DNA from: Argopecten irradians
Taxonomy: Eukaryota; Mollusca; Bivalvia; Pectinida; Pectinidae
Assembly: GCF_041381155.1 (NCBI RefSeq)
Contig: NC_091134.1
Location: 72,995,469-73,059,468 of the forward strand
Direction: 5' to 3'
DNA: 64,000 nt
The position numbers were made by a program, and so were the translations under genes. This document shows positions 37,801 through 50,408 of the stretch, in pieces. Below the pieces are notes generated by a model. That model worked only from the letters and a program-made list of their open reading frames with translations, had not been told where the DNA came from and did no database searches. Positions within the stretch are counted from its first letter, which is position 1. Every line of letters begins with the position of its first letter.

Positions 37801-40800
37801 TAAGTTATATATGGAGACATTGTACTTTTTCTGTATCCACCCTTATAAGTTATATATGGAGACATTGTACTGTATCCACCCTTATAAGTTATATATGGAG
37901 ACATTGTACTGTATCCACCCTTATAAGTTATATATGGAGACATTGTACTGTATCCACCCTTATAAGTTATATATGGAGACATTGTACTTTTTCTGTATCC
38001 ACCCTTATAAGTTATATATGGAGACATTGTACTGTATCCACCCTTATAAGTTATATATGGAGACATTGTACTGTATCCACCCTTATAAGTTATATATGGA
38101 GACATTGTACTTTTTCTGTATCCACCCTTATAAGTTATATATGGAGACATTGTCTGTATCCACCTATAAGTTATATATGGAGACATTGTACTTATCCACC
38201 CTTATAAGTTATATATGGAGACATTGTACTTTTTCTGTATCCACCCTTATAAGTTATATATGGAGACATTGTACTTTTTCTGTATCCACCCTTATAAGTT
38301 ATATATGGAGACATTGTACTTTTTCTGTATCCACCCTTATAAGTTATATATGGAGACATTGTACTTTTTCTGTATCCACCCTTATAAGTTATATATGGAG
38401 ACATTGTACTTTTTCTGTATCCACCCTTATAAGTTATATATGGAGACATTGTACTTTTTCTGTATCCACCCTTATAAGTTATATATGGAGACATTGTACT
38501 TTTTCTGTATCCACCCTTATAAGTTATATATGGAGACATTGTACTTTTTCTGTATCCACCCTTATAAGTTATATATGGAACATTGTACTGTATCCACCCT
38601 TATAAGTTATATATGGAGACATTGTACTTTTTCTGTATCCACCCTTATAAGTTATATATGGAGACATTGTACTGTATCCACCCTTATAAGTTATATATGG
38701 AGACATTGTACTTTTTCTGTATCCACCCTTATAAGTTATATATGGAGACATTGTACTGTATCCACCCTTATAAGTTATATATGGAGACATTGTACTTTTT
38801 CTGTATCCACCCTTATAAGTTATATATGGAGACATTGTACTGTATCCACCCTTATAAGTTATATATGGAGACATTGTACTTTTTCTGTATCCACCCTTAT
38901 AAGTTATATATGGAGACATTGTACTGTATCCACCCTTATAAGTTATATATGGAGACATTGTACTGTATCCACCCTTATAAGTTATATATGGAGACATTGT
39001 ACTTTTTCTTTATCCACCCTTATAAGTTATATATGGAAACATTGTACTGTATCCACCCTTATAAGTTATATATGGAGACATTGTTTTACTGTATCCACCC
39101 TTATAAGTTATATATGGAGACATTGTACTGTATCCACCCTTATAAGTTATATATGGAGACATTGTCTGTATCCACCCTTATAAGTTATATATGGAGACAT
39201 TGTACTGTATCCACCCTTATAAGTTATATATGGAGACATTGTACACTGTATCCACCCTTATAAGTTATATATGGAGACATTTTACTGTATCCACCCTTAT
39301 AAGTTATATATGGAGACATTGTACTTTTTCTGTATCCACCCTTATAAGTTATATATGGAGACATTGTACTGTATCCACCCTTATAAGTTATATATGGAGA
39401 CATTGTACTTTTTCTGTATCCACCCTTATAAGTTATATATGGAGACATTGTACTTTTTCTGTATCCACCCTTATAAGTTATATATGGAGACATTGTACTT
39501 TTTCTGTATCCACCCTTATAAGTTATATATGGAGACATTGTACTTTTTCTGTATCCACCCTTATAAGTTATATATGGAGACATTGTACTTTTTCTGTATC
39601 CACCCTTATAAGTTATGTATGGAGACATTGTACTTTTTCTGTATCCACCCTTATAAGTTATATATGGAGACATTGTACTGTATCCACCCTTATAAGTTAT
39701 ATATGGAGACATTGTACTTTTTCTGTATCCACCCTTATAAGTTATATATGGAGACATTGTACTGTATCCACCATTATAAGTTATATATGGAGACATTGTA
39801 CTTTTTCTGTATCCACCCTTATAAGTTATATATGGAGACATTGTACTTTTTCTGTATCCACCCTTATAAGTTATATATGGAGACATTGTACTTTTTCTGT
39901 ATCCACCCTTATAAGTTATGTATGGAGACATTGTACTTTTTCTGTATCCACCCTTATAAGTTATATATGGAGACATTGTACTGTATCCACCCTTATAAGT
40001 TATATATGGAGACATTGTACTTTTTCTGTATCCACCCTTATAAGTTATATATGGAGACATTGTACTGTATCCACCATTATAAGTTATATATGGAGACATT
40101 GTACTTTTTCTGTATCCACCCTTATTAGTTATATATGTAGACATTGTACTGTATCCACCCTTATAAGTTATATATGGAGACATTGTACTGTATCCACCCT
40201 TATAAGTTATATATGGAGACATTGTACTGTATCCACCCTTATAAGTTATATATGGAGACATTGTACTTTTTCTGTATCCACCCTTATAAGTTATATATGG
40301 AGACATTGTACTGTATCCACCCTTATAAGTTATATATGGAGACATTGTACTGTATCCACCCTTATAAGTTATATATGGAGACATTGTACTGTATCCACCC
40401 TTATAAGTTATATATGGAGACATTGTACTATATCCACCCTTATAAGTTATATATGGAGACATTGTACTGTATCCACCCTTATAAGTTATATATGGAGACA
40501 TTGTACTTTTTCTGTATCCACCCTTATAAGTTATGTATGGAGACATTGTACTGTATCCACCCTTATAAGTTATATATGGAGACATTGTACTTTTTCTGTA
40601 TCCACCCTTATAAGTTATATATGGAGACATTGTACTTTTTCTGTATCCACCCTTATAAGTTATATATGGAGACATTGTACTGTATCCACCCTTATAAGTT
40701 ATATATGGAGACATTGTACTTTTTCTGTATCCACCCTTATAAGTTATATATGGAGACATTGTACTTTTTCTGTATCCACCCTTATAAGTTATATATGGAG

Positions 40801-41689
40801 ACATTGTACTTTTTCTGTATCCACCCTTATAAGTTATGTATGTAGACATTGTACTGTATCCACCCTTATAAGTTATGTATGGAGACATTGTACTGTATCC
40901 ACCCTTATAAGTTATATATGGAGACATTGTACTTTTTCTGTATCCACCCTTATAAGTTATATATGTAGACATTGTACTGTATCCACCCTTATAAGTTATA
41001 TATGGAGACATTGTACTTTTTCTGTATCCACCCTTATAAGTTATATATGGAGACATTGTACTTTTTCTGTATCCACCCTTATAAGTTATATATGGAGACA
41101 TTGTACTTTTTCTGTATCCACCCTTTTAAGTTATATATGGAGACATTGTACTTTTTCTGTATCCACCCTTATAAGTTATGTATGTAGACATTGTACTGTA
41201 TCCACCCTTATAAGTTATATATGTAGACATTGTACTGTATCCACCCTTATAAGTTATATATGGAGACATTGTACTTTTTCTGTATCCACCCTTATAAGTT
41301 ATATATGTAGACATTGTACTGTATCCACCCTTATAAGTTATATATGTAGACATTGTACTGTATCCACCCTTATAAGTTATATATGGAGACATTGTACTTT
41401 TTCTGTATCCACCCTTATAAGTTATATATGGAGACATTGTACTTTTTCTGTATCCACCCTTATAAGTTATATATGGAGACATTGTACTTTTTCTGTATCC
41501 ACCCTTATAAGTTATATATGGAGACATTGTACTTTTTCTGTATCCACCCTTATAAGTTATATATGGAGACATTGTACTTTTTCTGTATCCACCCTTATAA
41601 GTTATGTATGGAGACATTGTACTTTTTCTGTATCCACCATTATAAGTTATATATGGAGACATTGTACTTTTTCTGTATCCACCCTTATT
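34861..41689 (+). repeat. 6.8-kb minisatellite of alternating 39- and 45-bp units
   Basis: Roughly 160 units. The short unit is ATAAGTTATATATGGAGACA plus TTGTACTGTATCCACCCTT. The long unit differs by one TTTTTC insertion after TTGTAC. Point variants (GTATGG, GTAGAC, CACCATT, GAAATT) are scattered and shared between neighbours. Both lengths are multiples of three and the units lack stops in several frames. Open frames of several hundred codons therefore run on both strands (34855-36699 minus; 39191-41710 plus), encoding only 13- and 15-residue repeats. I treat these as by-products, not genes. Units are irregular at ~36735-37510 and ~38150-39270. Confidence 0.95.
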
Positions 41690-41782
41690 GTCATGTATAT
41701 TGTACTGTAACGTTATTGCATTGAATGATATCGTTTAAACCTAATGTATTACGGAATTGCTGGGACATTTTTATGATATTCT

Positions 41783-43138
41783 TTGGACAAGGTTTATGGA
41801 AACGAAACACAAGATCGATATAAGGAGTATGCTAAAGTCAGAAACCAAGTTAAATGGGAACTCCGGAAGGCAAAAAAGGAGATGGAAAAGGAGATTGCAC
41901 TTACCGCTAAACATCAACCTAAACGATTCTGGAAATATATAAATGCTAAGAGAAAAGTGAGATCGGGGATTTCGGACCTAAAGGGACTGAACGGAGATCA
42001 AACACAAGTAGCAACAAGTGATTTGGATAAGGCAGAAGTATTGGTTAATTTCTTCACCAGTGTATTTACTAAAGAACCTCCCGGGGAACTACTTCTGTTC
42101 ACAGCTAGACCTTTGAGTCAAGTATTTCAAGACATAACAATCAATGAAGATGTAATTAAGAAACTATTTTTCAATTTAGATACTAACAAATCACCAGGAC
42201 CCGACGGGATGCACCCGAAAGCCCTAAAAGAACTCCACGACGTTCTATGTACACCAATTTCGATAATCTTCAACAAATCCCTATCTGAAGGTAAACTACC
42301 CCAGTCTTGGAAGGACGCAAATATCACAGCCATATACAAAAAGGGTTCAAAAACCGATCCCGGAAACTACCGACCTGTCAGTCTCACCAGCGTCATCGTT
42401 AAAACAATGGAAACACCTATACGTGATAGTATAGTTCAACACATGCAACTGAATAATTTATTCAGCAAAAATCAGTTTGGATTTCTCCCCGGAAGATCAA
42501 CAACACTTCAAATGCTAATTGTCCTAGATGAGTGGACGCATATGCTGGATACGGGAGTAGAAATTGATGTCATCTATATGGATTTTATGAAAACGTTTGA
42601 CAAGGTACCCCATCGCCGTCTAATACACAAACTCTACAATTATGGAATCAGCACAAGAACTGTTAAATGGGTAGAAAATTTTCTAAGTGATAGACATCAA
42701 AAAGTGGTGGTAAACGGATCTGCATCTAATTTACAGCACATACTTAGCGGAATTCCCCGAGGAAGCGTTTTAGGACCTATTCTTTTTGTCCTCTATATTA
42801 ATGACATGCCAGAGAATACTGCTTCCTCATGTCCTCTATTCGCCGATGATACTAAATTATTCCGCAAAATAGGAAATGAAGAGGATCGGGAAATTCTACA
42901 AGCAGACCTGGATAATCTTCAAAAGTGGTCAGATGACTGGGGTCTAAAATTTCATCCGAATAAATGCAAGGTACTGCAAGTTAAGGGATCGCCAAATAAT
43001 AACAGAACATCTCGTCTCGCGAACCAATCTGGAGAAGTCATACTGGAAAAAATCGTCAGCGAAAAAGACATAGGAGTAACGGTAGATGACAATTTGGACT
43101 TTCGGACCCATATTCAAAATTCTATAAATAAAGCAAAC
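41783..43138 (+). mobile_element. Non-LTR retrotransposon reverse transcriptase (5'-truncated fragment 1)
   Basis: About 452 codons are open. They cover the linker before the RT and the RT domain: KSPGPDG (residues ~136-142), NYRPVSLTS, QFGFLPGRST, MDFMKTFDKVPHRRL, GIPRGSVLGP and the catalytic FADD box (~353-356), then KWSDDWGLKFHPNKCK. This is the jockey/CR1-like superfamily layout. The upstream endonuclease is missing; homology begins ~95 bp after the minisatellite. Similarity breaks at ~43139 just after HIQNSINKAN, where the frame runs on into a different element. The intact frame suggests fairly recent insertion, but the element is not complete. Confidence 0.85.
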
Positions 43139-44060
43139 TTCAATAACTTTACAATGAATAATCTAACTAACTTCAAACATCTTGGTCTCTTTTTTAATTC
43201 TATGGCTAATTGGTCAACTCATATCAATTTTATTTATGGAAAAGCACATAAAAGGCTAGATCACTCAGAACGCTGATTTACAAAATTGATAGAAGGTCTT
43301 CAAAGACTATATACTTTTTTATACAGCCTATTCTTAAATACGTGTATGCTAGTATCGCGGGGTCGAATTGTACCCAGACAGAATGTTACCTCTTGGAGTC
43401 AATTCAATTTGAAACAATACATATATCAACAGGTTGACGAAAGGGAATTTTGGGTTTAGTAATGTAACATCCGATAAACAGCCAGGGTCATGTAAGGACG
43501 TGCCAGGTTTATTGGTGGAGAAAAACCGGGAACCCTGAGAAAAACCACTGGCCGCTGGAGAACCCAGAGAAAAACCACCGACCAGTGGTCAGTTTTTGGC
43601 AACTGCCCCACAAGGGATACGAACTCGCGACCCCGAGATGGAGGGCTTGTGATAATATGTCGAGACATCTTAACCACTCGGCCACCCCGGCCCCTTAAGA
43701 AAGGGGAATAGTCATATTATATCATATAAGGAAATCGGTATTGTACCTCTCATTGAAAAAAGATATCTACATCAAAAAATTGCTTTTTTATAATATTTTC
43801 AACAATAACTGTCCGTACCATATCAAAAACCTGCTACGGTCATGTATTAACAGCAGTAACGACTATAATGTTCGCCATACTCATCCCTCAATTACACAAC
43901 AATAGTTTTTGTCCGTCTTTAATGTCAAAATGGATTTAGCCATCCTGTTCGTTTCCCTCTATGTCATCCATACGTGAAATTATTACAGATAATTCCCCAC
44001 TATGTCCGGAAGCATTTAAATATTCTGGCGAAAGACAAATAGATATTACATTAATTTAGT
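43139..44060 (+). mobile_element. Second non-LTR RT fragment (C-terminal part, decayed)
   Basis: In frame with fragment 1, the text changes to a HLG..W.THI..I..KAHKRL pattern. That pattern belongs to the region after the RT core and is also seen in the element at 56050-56150. Out-of-frame remnants follow: FIQPILKYVYASIAGSN and LLESIQFET at ~43310-43410. RT C-terminal-like text resumes after the SINE at ~43740-43960 (AFLYNIFNNNCPYHIKNLL). It is 5'-truncated, frameshifted and split by a SINE. Confidence 0.7.
43475..43695 (-). mobile_element. tRNA-derived SINE, minus strand
   Basis: Read on the minus strand it starts GGGGCCGGGGTGGCCGAG with an A-box-like GGCCGAGTGGTTA. The B-box-like GCGAGTTCGTATCCC follows ~50 bases on. 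The tail has two TGGTTTTTCTC blocks and AATAAACCTGGCACGTCC. This is the usual Pol III promoter layout of a tRNA-headed SINE. It splits the RT remnant, so it inserted later. Fragments of the same family lie at 24951-25005 and 25936-26075. Confidence 0.85.
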
Positions 44061-45000
44061 TAAGAAATCCGCTAGTATTCTAAATTATGGTGCAAATATA
44101 TACAACATATGTTTATATGGATATATTTATTGTATTTTTGTTATTTATATTGTAGCATGTGTAATTTTTATCGTATTATGTGTTATTTATATTGTATAGC
44201 TTGGTATTCATATATTGTATCTTTGATATTAATGTTATTAATATTAGTAATGTTATTCATATATATCAAAGATACTATGAAAAGATCAAATATATAATAT
44301 AAAAATGGAAACATTAGATTTGGAAAGCAAATTCCACAACACAAATAACAAAATATACTGTAAGACTATTATCACAGTATGTACTGAAAATGTAATCTGC
44401 ATCAAGTTGGATCATTACAAATGAAAAAAAGAAATCATTCAATTTAATTGACACTCTAGATACTTGTACCATGGCTATCATACATCAACAGCAGCAATGG
44501 GTCAAAACCTCGACTTTGAATGTTGCAATAAAAATGTTGCAAAAACAGTTGCATATACAGTAGAATATTACTACCTATAGCTATTTCAATACGGTTGGGT
44601 TGACAATATAATGCCATAATAAAGATAACGTTTAATTCAAACAGCCAAAGCATTTCGGAATATTTATAATGAAGTCAAAAATAATTCAGTGGGGAATGGT
44701 ACACTGTACCCATCAGACATTTTGGCGATCGGCGTACAACTTTCAGCGGATGCATTCTATTTTTTTAAGACTGCCTTTAATCTCATAGTATATGTTTACG
44801 AATTCTCAATGACAATATCTGCAATTCAGGTAAATGCATAAGCTCCATAGACTGTGTGTATAAACGAAATTTGTATCAATTTTAAAATGAACAGGAAATG
44901 ATGTGGATGTACGGACCTATATTAACTACGCGCCTGCTACAACATCATTTCATTTATTGTCCTCTCTTCAATAAACAATAATGGCACTGTGTGAAGGAAT

Positions 45001-45057
45001 AAAGAGTTATTATCTTGAGGGCGGAATTGTGCTTCGCCGTCGAGGCAATAACTCTTT
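45001..45057. repeat. Short hairpin with GC-rich core
   Basis: AAAGAGTTATT at 45001 pairs with AATAACTCTTT ending at 45057. Inner GAGGGCG and CGCCGTCGAG segments pair imperfectly. It is a compact fold-back sequence of unknown role. Confidence 0.7.
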
Positions 45058-45429
45058 CTAGAGAGACAATTCTAGATTTATCCAGACCCACAGGGACGTA
45101 GTTACTTAATCATTATACCAAACAGAATTACATTAAATCCATGAAATTGTTATACAAATTTAAAAGAAGCGATCTAAATATCTGGTAAAATAACTCATAA
45201 TGATGTTTCTTATTAACGTTACTGTTGCAAAAAATAAGCAACAGCATTGCCATTGTTGGTTGGCAATTGTATTACCATCTACCAATAAAATATTCAGAAG
45301 ATAGGTCATAAAGGTCATAATCCCACCATTGTCTATAGTTATGCATTGTCTAAGGTCGCATCATATAAAGACTAAAAAATGGCTATCTAGCACTATGTGA
45401 AGAGTTAAGTTCTTTTCTTGCTAAAACGT

Positions 45430-45645
45430 GGGAATTAAATCGCAAAAGTCTGGGCTGTAAGTAATCAAGGTTCGGAAGGAATCATCTACTTCAAAAACCG
45501 ATGTCGAAAAGGTTTTTAACAATTGTAAATAGTGAGCAAGGGAACGTAACTCAAAAGTCTTGATATGATAAATTGGACTACGTGAGAGATGATTATTTCT
45601 CAATTATGAAAATGTATAACTATGTAAAGTATCTACCAGAAACAT
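45430..45645 (+). repeat. Dispersed repeat, copy related to 50880-51060
   Basis: Segments AGTAATC...GGTT...GGAAGGAATC, CTACTTC and CAATTGTAAATAGTG recur in the same order at 50880-51060. That copy has GTAATCTAGGTTAAGGAAG and GTTGATAGTGCGCCAG. The copies flank the 21-bp minisatellite on both sides and are moderately diverged. Confidence 0.65.
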
Positions 45646-46137
45646 ATATAGAGAGAGATTGGCAACTCCTCCAATTTTACGATCAGCAGATGTACCTTTG
45701 TATGTGCTTAGGGTTTTTAGATAAACTCTTAAATAGTTGAATATAAAAGTATAAATTTGATATGTTGTAAAAGTTCAGTAATTTTCAGATGGTTTGAGTA
45801 CGATTTTGGATAGAAAAATAATATTTTAACATATTTATTAATAAAACAAAACTCACTTTCGGTTTTGAATGCCTGATTTTCGAAAAACCAGGTAAAATTG
45901 CTTATTTTCGTGCTTTCAAAAATCATGTTAAATAACATCAATCGGGAAAACTGATCACATCAAACCATGATATAATGTTTAAACTTTGTGTTGATCCAAA
46001 AATATCATGTTTAAAAGAATACACTTAAAAGTAGTTAGCCAAGGCAAAATGCTTATAAACCGGAGGTCCCTCTGCCTGTCAACAAAGACAAAGAAGGAGT
46101 TTCCAATCTCTATGTATATATGTTTCTGGTATCTACA
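45631..46137. mobile_element. ~500-bp element with ~40-bp terminal inverted repeats
   Basis: ATCTACCAGAAACATATATA at 45631 is matched by the reverse complement of 46096-46137 (ATATATGTTTCTGGTA-type end), continuing into AGATTGGCAACTCC versus its complement. It has no coding capacity. It is a likely MITE. Confidence 0.65.
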
Positions 46138-46186
46138 CCATAAAACAATGATGTGTGTGAATAATGTAAAGCATTAAAGTGGATTA

Positions 46187-46522
46187 CTTAGCTAGTCTCG
46201 TCGGAAATTCCGTTCAATCAGATTGAAGCTTTCTTAGCGTTTAAGATGAAAGATAATATTCCAAGGAACTAATTTGTTACAATGATACTTTATGCACAAA
46301 ATATATTCGAGAAAGCATCATTTCTTGATATATAATTTGTAACATAAATTATTAACAATAAGCCACGTCACACGAAGAGGGGGGGGGGGGGCTGTGAAAC
46401 GAAGAGGGGGGGGGGGGGCTGTGAAACGCTATGACACGCTGCTCAAAAGATACAACCTATTATAGCGTACTGCTATCTCCTCACCTATTAGCGTAAGTAT
46501 GGCCAGGCTTTTACATCAATTA
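46187..46522 (+). mobile_element. Dispersed element flanking the 21-bp array (inverted relative to 25 kb copy)
   Basis: Reverse-complementary to 25055-25440 over its length. Differences include a duplicated GTGAAACGAAGAG block with two runs of at least 12 G (~46379-46391 and ~46406-46418) absent from the 25-kb copy. It leads directly into the expanded repeat at 46523. Confidence 0.8.
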
Positions 46523-49500
46523 TACAATGGAACAGTACACAAGTACAATGGAGCAGTACACACGTACAATGGAACAGTACACACGTACAATGGAACAGTA
46601 CACACATACAATGGAACAGTACACACGAACAATGGAACAGTACACACGAACAATGGAACAGTACACACGTGCAATGGAACAGTACACACGTACAATTGAT
46701 CAGTACATATGTACAATGGAACAGTACACACGTACAATGGACCAGTACACACGTACAATGAACCAGTACACACGTACAATGGAACAGTGCACACATACAA
46801 TGGAACAGTACACATTTACAATGGAACAGTACAAACGTACAATGGAACAGTACACATTTACAATGGAACAGTACAAACGTACAATGGAACAGTACAAACG
46901 TACAATGGAACAGTAGACATTTACAATGGAACAGTACACACGTACAATGAACCAATACATATGAACAATGGAACAGTACACACGTACAATGAACCAATAA
47001 ATATGAACAATGGAACAGTACACACGTACAATGTACAATGGACCAGTACACACGTACAATGGACCAGTACACACGTACAATGGACCCGTACACAAGTACA
47101 ATTGAACAGTTCACACGTACAGTGGACCAGTACACACGTACAATAGAACAGTACACACGTACAATGGAACAGTAAACACGTACAATGGAACAGTACAAAC
47201 TTACAACGGAACAGTACACACGTACAATGGAACAGTACACACGTACAATGGAACAGTACACACGTACAATGGAACAGTACATATGTACAATGGAAAAGTA
47301 CATCCGTACAATAGAACAGTACACACGAACAGTGGAACAGTGTACACGTACAATGGAACAGTACACACTTACAATGGAACAGTTCACATGTACAATATAA
47401 CAGTACACACGTGCAATGGATCAGTACATATGTACCATGGAACAGTACACACGTACAATGGATCAGTACACACGTGCAATTGATCAGTACATATGTACAA
47501 TGGAACAGTACACACGTACAATGGACCAGTACACACGTACAATGGAACAGACACAAACACACGCAAATGGAACAGTGTACACATACAATGGAACAGTACA
47601 CACTTACAATGGAACAGTACACACGTACAATGGAACAGTACACACTTACAATGGAACAGTACAAACGTACAATGGAACAGTACACACTCAATGGAACAGT
47701 ACATACGAACATACACAGTACAATGGAACAGTACACAACGTACGAACAGTCAATGACAGAACAAGTACACACGTACAATGGAACAGTACACACGTACAAT
47801 TGACCAGTGCAGATGTACAATGGACCAGTACACACGTACAATGGACCAGTACATACGCACAATGGACCAGTACACACGTACAATGGACCAGTACACACGT
47901 GCAATGGAACAGTACACACGTACACTGGAAAAGTACACACGTACAATGGAACAGTACACACGTACAATGGAACAGTACACACGTACAATGGAACAGTACA
48001 CACGTATAATGGACCAGTACACACTTACAATGGACCAGTACACACGTACAATGGACCAGTACACACGTACAATGGAACAGTGCACACATACAATGGAACA
48101 GTACACATTTACAATGGAACAGTACAAACGTACAATGGAACAGTACACATTTACAATGGAACAGAGTACAAACGTACAATGGAACAGTACAAACGTACAA
48201 TGGAACAGTAGACATTTACAATGGAACAGTACACACGTACAATGAACCAATACATATGAACAATGGAACAGTACACACGTACAATGAACCAATAAATATG
48301 AACAATGGAACAGTACACACGTACAATGTACAATGGACCAGTACTCACGTACAATGGACCAGTACACACGTACAATGGACCCGTACACAAGTACAATTGA
48401 ACAGTTCACACGTACAGTGGACCAGTACACACGTACAATAGAACAGTACACACGTACAATGGAACAGTAAACACGTACAATGGAACAGTACAAACTTACA
48501 ACGGAACAGTACACACGTACAATGGAACAGTACACACGTACAATGGAACAGTACACACGTACAATGGAACAGTACATATGTACAATGGAAAAGTACATCC
48601 GTACAATAGAACAGTACACACGAACAGTGGAACAGTGTACACGTACAATGGAACTGTACACACTTACAATGGAACAGTACAAACGTACAATGGAACAGTA
48701 CACACTTACAATGGAACAGTACAAACGTACAATGGAACAGTACACACGTACAATGGAACAGTATACACGTACAATGGAACAGTTCACATGTACAATGTAA
48801 CAGTACACACGTGCAATGGATCAGTACATATGTACAATGGAACAGTACACACGTACAATGGATCAGTACACACGTGCAATTGATCAGTACATATGTACAA
48901 TGGAACAGTACACACGTAAAATGGACCAGTACACACGTACAATGGACCAGTACACACGCAAATGGAACAGTGTACACATACAATGGAACAGTACACACTT
49001 ACAATGGAACAGTACACACGTACAATGGAACAGTACACACTTACAATGGAACAGTACAAACGTACAATGGAACAGTACACACGTACAATGGAACAGTACA
49101 AACGTGCAATGGAACAGTACACACGTACAATGGACCAGTACACACGTACAATTGACCAGTGCATATGTACAATGGACCAGTACACACGTACAATGGAACA
49201 GTGCACACATACAATGGAACAGTACACATTTACAACGGAACAGTACAAACGTACAATGGAACAGTACACATTTACAATGGAACAGTACAAACGTACAATG
49301 GAACAGTACAAACGTACAATGGAACAATAGACATTTACAATGGAACAGTACACACGTACAATGAACCAATACATATGAACAATGGGACAGTACACACGTA
49401 CAATGAACCAATAAATATGAACAATGGAACAGTACACACGTACAATGTACAATGGACCAGTACACACGTACAATGGACCAGTACACACGTACAATGGACC

Positions 49501-50408
49501 CGTACACAAGTACAATTGAACAGTTCACACGTACAGTGGACCAGTACACACGTACAATAGAACAGTACACACGTACAATGGAACAGTAAACACGTACAAT
49601 GGAACAGTACAAACTTACAACGGAACAGTACACACGTACAATGGAACAGTACACACGTACAATGGAACAGTACACACGTACAATGGAACAGTACATATGT
49701 ACAATGGAAAAGTACATCCGTACAATAGAACAGTACACACGAACAGTTGAACAGTGTACATGTACAATGGAACAGTACACATGTACAATGTAACAGTACA
49801 CACGTGCAATGGATCAGTACATATGTACAATGGAACAGTACACACGTACAATGGATCAGTACACACGTGCAATTGATCAGTACATATGTACAATGGAACA
49901 GTACACACGTACAATGGACCAGTACACACGTACAATGGACCAGTACACACGCAAATGGAACAGTGTACACATACAATGGAACAGTACACACTTACAATGG
50001 AACAGTACACACGTACAATGGAACAGTACACACTTACAATGGAACAGTACAAACGTACAATGGAACAGTACACACGTACAATGGAACAGTACAAACGTGC
50101 AATGGAACAGTACACACGTACAATGGAACAGTACACACGTACAATTGACCAGTGCATATGTACAATGGACCAGTACACACGTACAATGGACCAGTACATA
50201 CGCACAATGGACCAGTACACACGTACAATGGACCAGTACACACGTACACTGGAACAGTACACACGTACACTGGAAAAGTACACACGTACAATGGAACAGT
50301 ACACACGTAAAATGGAACAGTACACACGTATAATGGACCAGTACACACGTACAATGGACCAGTACACACGTACAATGGACCAGTACACACGTACAATGGA
50401 ACAGTACC
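46523..50408 (+). repeat. 3.9-kb minisatellite with 21-bp unit
   Basis: About 185 tandem units of ACAATGGAACAGTACACACG plus T. Common variants are GGACCAG, GATCAG, TTTACAATGG, AAACGTACAATG and GAACAATGG. The unit is exactly seven codons without stops in most frames, so repetitive open frames occur on both strands (a MEQYTRT heptad on plus). They have no other sign of being genes. Distinctive blocks recur near 46948, 48244 and 49361, showing ~1.1-1.3-kb higher-order copies. A short irregular patch at ~47545-47760 breaks the period. The right edge GTACCCTCATACAATAA equals the edge of the unexpanded 25-kb copy. Confidence 0.95.

Larger units (their letters stand above)
44061..46186. other. Intergenic region rich in small inverted repeats
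   Basis: No gene recognised. It contains an AT-rich inverted repeat at ~44217-44279 (GTATCTTTGATAT and its complement), a hairpin at 45001-45057, a dispersed repeat at ~45430-45645 and an element with inverted termini at 45631-46137. Confidence 0.6.

Noticed and set aside
34855..41710. Very long open frames on both strands (over 600-800 codons) as repeat-protein genes
   Set aside because: They follow directly from stop-free 39- and 45-bp units. They run in several overlapping frames and on both strands, have no signal peptide or flanking exons, and end where the array ends.
43614..43695. A functional tRNA gene
   Set aside because: A- and B-box-like motifs are present, but the stem structure is not complete and a SINE tail follows.
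34861..50408. CRISPR-like arrays
   Set aside because: Units are contiguous tandem repeats without unique spacers, in an intron-bearing animal genome.
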